This document shows, piece by piece, positions 58,864 through 63,392 of a stretch of 63,392 nt of DNA. The DNA is from Microbacterium oleivorans NBRC 103075 (GTDB lineage: Bacteria; Actinomycetota; Actinomycetes; Actinomycetales; Microbacteriaceae): contig NZ_BCRG01000016.1 in assembly GCF_001552475.1 (NCBI RefSeq), forward strand, positions 1-63,392, given 5' to 3'. The notes beneath the pieces are model-generated. The model saw only the letters and a list, made by a program, of their open reading frames with translations. It made no database searches and had not been told where the DNA came from. Every line of letters starts with the position of its first letter. The first letter of the stretch is position 1. The position numbers were made by a program, and so were the translations under genes.

Positions 58864-59510
58864 CGGCCCTCGCCGCAGCGCCCCGGAGAGAGCTGCTGCG
58901 CCGCCGCATCCGCTGGATCGTCGCCGCCACGATCGCGTACAACCTCATCGAGGCCGTGGTCGCGGTGACGGCCGGGACGATCGCCTCGTCCGCCGCGCTG
59001 ATCGGCTTCGGGCTCGACTCGACCATCGAGGTGCTGTCGGCGGCGGCGGTGGCGTGGCAGTTCACGCGGCGGGACCCGGAGCGCTGGGAACGGGGGACTC
59101 TGCGGGTGATCGCGATCGCCTTCTTCGCGCTCGCGACCTACGTCACCGTGTCGTCGGTGACGGCGCTGGTCCTACGCACCGAACCCGAGACCTCACCGAT
59201 CGGCCTCCTCCTCACGGCGGTGAGCGTGCTCGTCATGCCGTTCCTCTCGCTCGCCGAGCGTCGTGCCGGCAGGGAACTGGGCTCGGCGACGGCGGTGGCG
59301 GATTCCAGACAGATCCTCATCTGCACGTATCTCTCGGCTGCGGTCCTCGTCGGGCTCGTGGTCAACGCCGCATTCGGCTGGTGGTGGGCCGATGCCGTCG
59401 CCGGCCTCATCATCGCGGTCTTCGCCGTGCGCGAGGGCGTCGAGGCGTGGCGCGGCGACGCGTGCGCGACGTCGGTGGGGATGCTGTTGGAGGACGAGCA
59501 CGACCATTGA
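58860..59510 (+). CDS. Cation diffusion facilitator-type metal exporter
   Basis: The 216-residue protein has five to six helices and CDF features: helix 2 FGLDSTIEVLSAAAVAWQF and helix 5-6 WWWADAVAGLIIAVFAVREGVEAW, each with the paired acidic ligand. The usual His-rich loop and C-terminal cytoplasmic domain are absent, making it a short CDF. GTG start overlapping cmtR; an in-frame ATG at 58845 is possible. Cd or Zn efflux inferred from the regulator. Confidence 0.88.
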   Translation: MTALAAAPRRELLRRRIRWIVAATIAYNLIEAVVAVTAGTIASSAALIGFGLDSTIEVLSAAAVAWQFTRRDPERWERGTLRVIAIAFFALATYVTVSSVTALVLRTEPETSPIGLLLTAVSVLVMPFLSLAERRAGRELGSATAVADSRQILICTYLSAAVLVGLVVNAAFGWWWADAVAGLIIAVFAVREGVEAWRGDACATSVGMLLEDEHDH

Positions 59511-59520
59511 CCCGGTCTCG

Positions 59521-60612
59521 TCAGCTCGGCGGGCGGACACCTGTGGGCACTCGCACGGTTGCGCGCAGTCCCCCCGTCGACCGCGCCGCGAGCGTGAGCT
59601 CGCCCCCGTGAGCCCCGACGATCGCGCTGACGATCGCCAATCCGAGCCCGTTCCGCTCGTGATCGGACCGACGGATGCGGGCTGTGCCGCGCTGGAATGG
59701 TTCGGCGAGAGTCGCGACGGCGGCCGGGCCGAGTCTCGCGCCGCCGTTCTCGACGATCAGGACCGCGGCACCGTGATCGCGGTGGATCGAGACCGTCACA
59801 GGTTCAGCCGCATCGCCGTGGATCAGAGCGTTCTGCAGCAGGTTCAGCACAACCTGCCCCAGCAAGCCGGCTGATCCGGACACGGTCGTCACGTCGCCGT
59901 GGACGATCAACTCGACGCCGCGGGCCTCGGCGAGAGGCAGCAGGGTCTCGACAGCGTCCTCCGCGAGCAGAGACAGATCGACGGATGCCTGGGGGAACCC
60001 GCCCCGGTCGGCGCGCCCGAGGAGCAGCAGTCCCTCGACCAGTTCGACGCCGCGCTCGTTGACTGCGGTGAGGCGGTCAAGGAGGTCATCGACGTCACGC
60101 TCGGGGTCCGACTGGGCGACGTCGAGCAGAGTCCGCATGATGGCGAGGGGAGTGCGCAGCTCGTGGGACGCGTTGGTCGCGAACCGTCGTTGCTCCTCGA
60201 CCTGCGACTCGATGCGCTGCAGCATCCCGTCGAACGAATCCGCGAGCTCGCGGAACTCGTCTCGCCGACCCTTCATCCGGACTCGAGTCGACAGGTCCCC
60301 GGCATCGGCTCGTCGCGTCGCCTGCGTCAGCAGGCGCAGCGGTGCGAGCATCCGCCCGGCGAGGAACCAACCGCCGACGGCACCGGTGACCAGCAGGGCG
60401 ATCATCGCCGCGCCGGCAGGTGGGACGAACGCGCGAAGCAGGTCGCGCTGACTGGGGGCGAAACCGGTGCCGGTGAACAAGGGCTCGTCGGGAACGTAGC
60501 GAAGCAGGAACAGCCACACGATGGTGAGGATGAGCGCGCCTGCGACGAGGACGAGCGCGACGTAGCTCAGGGTGAGCTTGATACGGGCGCTGAGTCCCGC
60601 CGGCCGCGTCAC
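59521..60612 (-). CDS. Sensor histidine kinase
   Basis: The 363-residue protein has two helices (LSYVALVLVAGALILTIVWLF and AAMIALLVTGAVGGWFLAG) around a short 45-residue extracellular loop. Then come HAMP (PLRLLTQATRRADAGDLSTRV), the H-box NASHELRTPLA and an ATPase domain with NLLQNALIHG. The D-box is ENGGARLG, lacking the usual DxGxG Asp, while NGLGLAIV is kept. GTG start overlapping the regulator gene. The short sensor loop suggests membrane or envelope sensing. Confidence 0.92.
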   Translation of the reverse strand: MTRPAGLSARIKLTLSYVALVLVAGALILTIVWLFLLRYVPDEPLFTGTGFAPSQRDLLRAFVPPAGAAMIALLVTGAVGGWFLAGRMLAPLRLLTQATRRADAGDLSTRVRMKGRRDEFRELADSFDGMLQRIESQVEEQRRFATNASHELRTPLAIMRTLLDVAQSDPERDVDDLLDRLTAVNERGVELVEGLLLLGRADRGGFPQASVDLSLLAEDAVETLLPLAEARGVELIVHGDVTTVSGSAGLLGQVVLNLLQNALIHGDAAEPVTVSIHRDHGAAVLIVENGGARLGPAAVATLAEPFQRGTARIRRSDHERNGLGLAIVSAIVGAHGGELTLAARSTGGLRATVRVPTGVRPPS

Positions 60613-61274
60613 GCGGACGCCTCGACGCGATACCCGACGCCCGGCTCGGTGACGATCAGCCACGGCTCGCCGAGCCGTTTGCGGAGCGCGGACACGGTGA
60701 TGCGCACAGCGTTGGTGAAGGGGTCGGCGTTCGCGTCCCAGGCCTGCTCGAGCAGTGACTCCGCGCTGACGACCCCGCCTTCGGCTGCGACGAGAACATC
60801 GAGGACGGCGAACTGCTTGCGTGTGAGCGCGACGTAACGACCGTCCCGATAGACCTCGCGGCGGAACGGGTCGACGCGGAGCCCGCCGTACTCCCGAACG
60901 GGGGGCCGAACCGACGCGCGGCGCCGATCGAGGGCGCGCAGACGGAGGACGAGCTCACGAAGCTCGAACGGTTTGGTGAGGTAGTCGTCGGCCCCGAGCT
61001 CGAACCCGGACTCCTTGTCGTCGAGGCGGTCCGCGGCCGTCAGCATGAGGATCGGCATCCCGCTGCCCGACTGCACGATCGCGCGGGCGACCTCATCTCC
61101 GGACGGCCCCGGGATGTCGCGATCGAGGATCGCGATGTCGTACGAGCCCACGGCGAGGAGCTCGAGCGCGGTGTCACCGTCGCCCGCGATGTCGGCCGCG
61201 ATCGCCTCGAGGCGCAGACCGTCGCGGATGGCTCCCGCCATCAGCGGTTCGTCCTCGACGATCAGCACACGCAC
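60609..61274 (-). CDS. OmpR-family response regulator
   Basis: The 221-residue protein has a receiver domain with EDEP acidic pair, phosphorylatable Asp in AILDRDIPGPSG and Lys in LTKPF. A winged-helix domain follows (RDGRYVALTRKQFAVLDVLV, then VRITVSALRKRLG). Pairs with the kinase downstream (4-nt overlap). It probably controls itself and the divergent carboxypeptidase gene. Confidence 0.94.
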   Translation of the reverse strand: MRVLIVEDEPLMAGAIRDGLRLEAIAADIAGDGDTALELLAVGSYDIAILDRDIPGPSGDEVARAIVQSGSGMPILMLTAADRLDDKESGFELGADDYLTKPFELRELVLRLRALDRRRASVRPPVREYGGLRVDPFRREVYRDGRYVALTRKQFAVLDVLVAAEGGVVSAESLLEQAWDANADPFTNAVRITVSALRKRLGEPWLIVTEPGVGYRVEASA

Positions 61275-61281
61275 GTGTCGA

Positions 61282-61314
61282 TCGTACGAAGCCGGCTGTA
61301 TCGTCGGCGTATCG
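61282..61314. promoter_or_regulatory. Candidate response-regulator site between the two-component and M15 genes
   Basis: GTATCG occurs at 61298 and 61309, an 11-bp direct repeat as used by OmpR-family dimers. The palindrome TCGTACGA lies at 61282-61289. The gap is 86 nt long and serves both divergent units. Confidence 0.5.
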
Positions 61315-61360
61315 ATTTTCGCGTACGCCCTCGCAACACCACGGCCCGTGGGATGGGGGC

Positions 61361-61933
61361 ATGAGATCCACGGCCCCTTTTGCTCCGCTCGTGTTCGTCC
61401 TGGCCGCCGTCGTCGTCGGGACGGCGGGATGCGCCGTCGCGGGATCGGGCGGAAGCCCCGGCATCCGTCCTGCCCTCTCGCCGATCGACCAAGGCGAGGT
61501 CCCCGACGACACGACCGTCTACGACACCGACGTCCCTGCCGTCGCCCGACTCGACGCAGACCTGCGCGCTGCTCTGACCGCGGCGTCCGACCGGGCGGCG
61601 GGCGAGGACATCACGCTTCGGATCAACAGCGGGTGGCGCTCGCCGGAGATGCAGGAACGTCTGCTGCGCGACGCCGTGTCGACGTACGGGTCGCTCGAGG
61701 AGGCGTCGCGCTGGGTGGCGACGCCGAAGACGTCGGCTCACGTCTCGGGAAACGCGGTCGACGTGGGCCCGTTCGACGGCGCCTACTGGCTCGATCTTCA
61801 CGGGGCCGAGTTCGGGCTGTGTCGGACGTACGTCAACGAACCCTGGCACTTCGAGCTCCGCTCCGATGCGCCGGCGGTCGGATGCCCGGACCAGTATCTC
61901 GATCCGACTGAGGATCCGCGGATGGCGGGGTGA
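61361..61933 (+). CDS. M15-family (VanY-like) D-Ala-D-Ala carboxypeptidase lipoprotein
   Basis: The 190-residue lipoprotein (GTAGCAV lipobox) has an M15 peptidase domain. SGWRSPEMQERLL, the zinc motif SAHVSGNAVDVG (SxHxxGxAxD) and EPWHFEL (catalytic Glu and zinc His) are all present. It would trim D-Ala from peptidoglycan precursors outside the membrane. Divergent from a two-component system, as in VanRS-VanY arrangements; no vanHAX genes are present, so glycopeptide resistance cannot be claimed. Confidence 0.9.
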   Translation: MRSTAPFAPLVFVLAAVVVGTAGCAVAGSGGSPGIRPALSPIDQGEVPDDTTVYDTDVPAVARLDADLRAALTAASDRAAGEDITLRINSGWRSPEMQERLLRDAVSTYGSLEEASRWVATPKTSAHVSGNAVDVGPFDGAYWLDLHGAEFGLCRTYVNEPWHFELRSDAPAVGCPDQYLDPTEDPRMAG

Positions 61934-61959
61934 TCCGATCCGGGTCGCGCGCGCAGCCG

Positions 61960-61965
61960 TAGGCT
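61960..61965 (+). promoter_or_regulatory. -10 hexamer of a likely leaderless transcript (TAGGCT)
   Basis: TAGGCT stands 7 nt before the ATG at 61973. Confidence 0.55.
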
Positions 61966-61972
61966 GGCTCGC

Positions 61973-63223
61973 ATGAGCGACGGCGCAGGCGAGAACTGGT
62001 CCCGGAACATCCGCTACTCGGCTGAGCGGTTCGTCGCGCCGCGGACGGTCGACGAACTGCGCGAGGTGGTCGCGGCATCCGATTCGGTGAAGGCGCTCGG
62101 CTCGCGCCACTCGTTCACACGCATCGCTGACACGAGCGGGACGCTGGTGTCGACCGCTGAGCTCGATCTGCCGGTCCAGGTGGATGCCGCGCAGAAGCGC
62201 GTGCGCGTGGGCGGCGGTGTGCGGTACGGCGAGCTGGCCCAGGAGCTGGACCGTCAGGGCTGGGCGCTCGCGAACCTCGCATCGCTGCCGCACATCTCGG
62301 TCGCCGGCGCGGTGAGCACGGGGACGCACGGGTCGGGCGTGGCGAACCGCTCGCTGGCGGCGGCGGTGACGGGCCTGGACCTCGTCACGTCGACGGGTGA
62401 CCTGGTGCGCATCTCCGAGGAGGACGAGGAGCTCGCCGGTGCTGTCGTCGGCCTGGGCGCGCTCGGGATCGTCACGACCGTCGAACTCGCGATCGAGCCG
62501 ACGTACGAGATCGCGCAGACCGTGTACGAGAACGTGCCGCTCGAGGCGGTGCGGAAGGCGTTCGACGTCATCGCCGGATCGGCGTACAGCGTCTCGCTGT
62601 TCACGACGTTCCGCGACGAGATGTACGTCGATCAGGTGTGGCGGAAGGAACGGACGGATGCCGCGGCGACGCCGATTCCGGCAGCGTTGCGCGATCGCGA
62701 GGCGGCCGGGGCGCTGCATCCGCTCCCCGGGGTGTCTGCGGCGTCGTGCACGGTGCAGGGCGGCAAGGCCGGTCGGTGGCTGGACCGGTTGCCGCACTTC
62801 CGGCTGGAGTTCACGCCGTCGAACGGTGAGGAGCTGCAGTCGGAGTTCCTGGTGCCGTTCGCTGATGCGGTGGGCGCGTTTGACGCGGTCCATGAGCTTG
62901 CGGACCGGCTGAAGCCGGTGCTGCAGGTGTGCGAGGTGCGGACGATCGCGGGGGACGAGCTGTGGTTGTCGCCGAGCTCGGGCCGCGATTCGGTGGCCTT
63001 CCACTTCACCTGGACCGCGGATGAGGCCGGGGTTGCGGAGGTTCTGCCGGAGCTCGAGGCTGCGCTCGCGCGGTTCGACGCGCGGCCGCACTGGGGCAAG
63101 GTCTTCACGCCGCGAGACCCGGCGGAGCTGTACCCGCGGTGGGCGGACTTCGTCGCGTTGCAGCGACGGTTCGACCCCCGGGGCGCGTTCGTGAACGATT
63201 ACCTGCGCGCGCTCGGGCTGTAG
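61973..63223 (+). CDS. Alditol oxidase (AldO/xylitol oxidase-like flavoprotein)
   Basis: The 416-residue FAD enzyme of the VAO family oxidises sugar alcohols with oxygen. KALGSRHSFTRIADT holds the His that binds FAD covalently in Streptomyces AldO. SVAGAVSTGTHGSG is the FAD pyrophosphate loop, and the C-terminal HWGKVF and YPRWADFVALQRRFDPRGAFVNDYL are family hallmarks. Length is normal. The 169 nt after it to the window end show no supported gene. Confidence 0.93.
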   Translation: MSDGAGENWSRNIRYSAERFVAPRTVDELREVVAASDSVKALGSRHSFTRIADTSGTLVSTAELDLPVQVDAAQKRVRVGGGVRYGELAQELDRQGWALANLASLPHISVAGAVSTGTHGSGVANRSLAAAVTGLDLVTSTGDLVRISEEDEELAGAVVGLGALGIVTTVELAIEPTYEIAQTVYENVPLEAVRKAFDVIAGSAYSVSLFTTFRDEMYVDQVWRKERTDAAATPIPAALRDREAAGALHPLPGVSAASCTVQGGKAGRWLDRLPHFRLEFTPSNGEELQSEFLVPFADAVGAFDAVHELADRLKPVLQVCEVRTIAGDELWLSPSSGRDSVAFHFTWTADEAGVAEVLPELEAALARFDARPHWGKVFTPRDPAELYPRWADFVALQRRFDPRGAFVNDYLRALGL

Positions 63224-63392
63224 GGCGCGGTTCGCGCGGCCGGGCTCGGAAGGGGCGGGGGTGGCGCGGTCCTCGATGCGCGTGCAGGTGCGCGTGCGCG
63301 CCGGCGACGCCGTCGGCCTGTGCCGACTCGATCAGAACGGTGCGGATTCTCCGGCAACAGGCGGTGCGGCAGGGGTGAACGCGACGGCCGGT

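Noticed and set aside
61361..61933. Vancomycin-resistance cluster
   Set aside because: Only VanRS/VanY-like parts are present; no D-Ala-D-Lac ligase, VanH or VanX gene is encoded.
63224..63392. Start or end of another gene at the right edge
   Set aside because: No frame has a start with ribosome site or recognisable family sequence in the remaining 169 nt.

Overview
The window is high-GC actinobacterial DNA, most likely from a Microbacterium or a close relative in the Microbacteriaceae. The evidence is about 70% GC in ordinary genes, many GTG starts, frequent ATGA/GTGA stop-start overlaps, a class-E-type sortase motif (LAGTG), and family choices such as CsoR, CmtR, MSMEG_6728 and Nei2. Genus is inference. 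No rRNA, tRNA, CRISPR array, transposase or integrase was seen.

Layout. 1-3.7 kb: two secreted surface proteins (one chaplin-like, one with octapeptide repeats), then a DnaA-box-rich gap and dnaB. 3.8-8.8 kb: a degenerate SDR divergent from a TetR regulator with twin operators, an EmrB/QacA-type exporter, and small genes. 8.8-12.1 kb: a carotenoid-type oxidoreductase and UbiA prenyltransferase pair, and an NmrA-like protein. 12.1-16.7 kb: a gluconate/L-idonate operon (gntP, idnO, idnD, gntK) with a divergent FadR-type regulator. 16.7-19.5 kb: a copper operon (csoR, copZ, copA). 19.5-25.5 kb: mostly small genes, with three copies of a palindromic repeat of about 74 bp. 25.44-27.26 kb: a small low-GC island flanked by an exact 23-bp direct repeat, carrying a RelA/SpoT-domain gene and a partner of unknown function. 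27.3-31.9 kb: SDR, FeS-type photolyase, alpha/beta hydrolase and a ROK regulator. 31.9-36.9 kb: an alpha-glucoside ABC importer with a GH13 glucosidase. 37-40.8 kb: DNA-repair genes, adenine deaminase and an envelope-stress operon (Asp23/GlsB). 41-49 kb: a complete methylthioribose uptake and salvage locus (mtnD; sugar-type ABC importer plus mtnK; mtnA-mtnC-mtnB). 49-53.6 kb: nhaA and small genes. 53.6-58.5 kb: an APC permease, and a LacI regulator with a DapA-like enzyme and an Nramp-like transporter lacking metal ligands. 58.5-63.2 kb: cmtR plus a CDF exporter, a two-component system divergent from an M15 carboxypeptidase lipoprotein, and an alditol oxidase.

How the genes work together. Several catabolic loci follow one plan: importer, enzymes, and a local repressor with visible operator repeats. 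At least six genes have a TAnnnT -10 hexamer exactly 6-7 nt before the start codon, which indicates leaderless transcripts. The most novel object is the RelA/SpoT cassette: two overlapping genes of foreign composition placed exactly where a lipoprotein gene and an SDR gene converge, with the last 23 nt of the lipoprotein gene duplicated on the far side. It looks like a mobile toxin or phage-defence cassette, but that function is inference.
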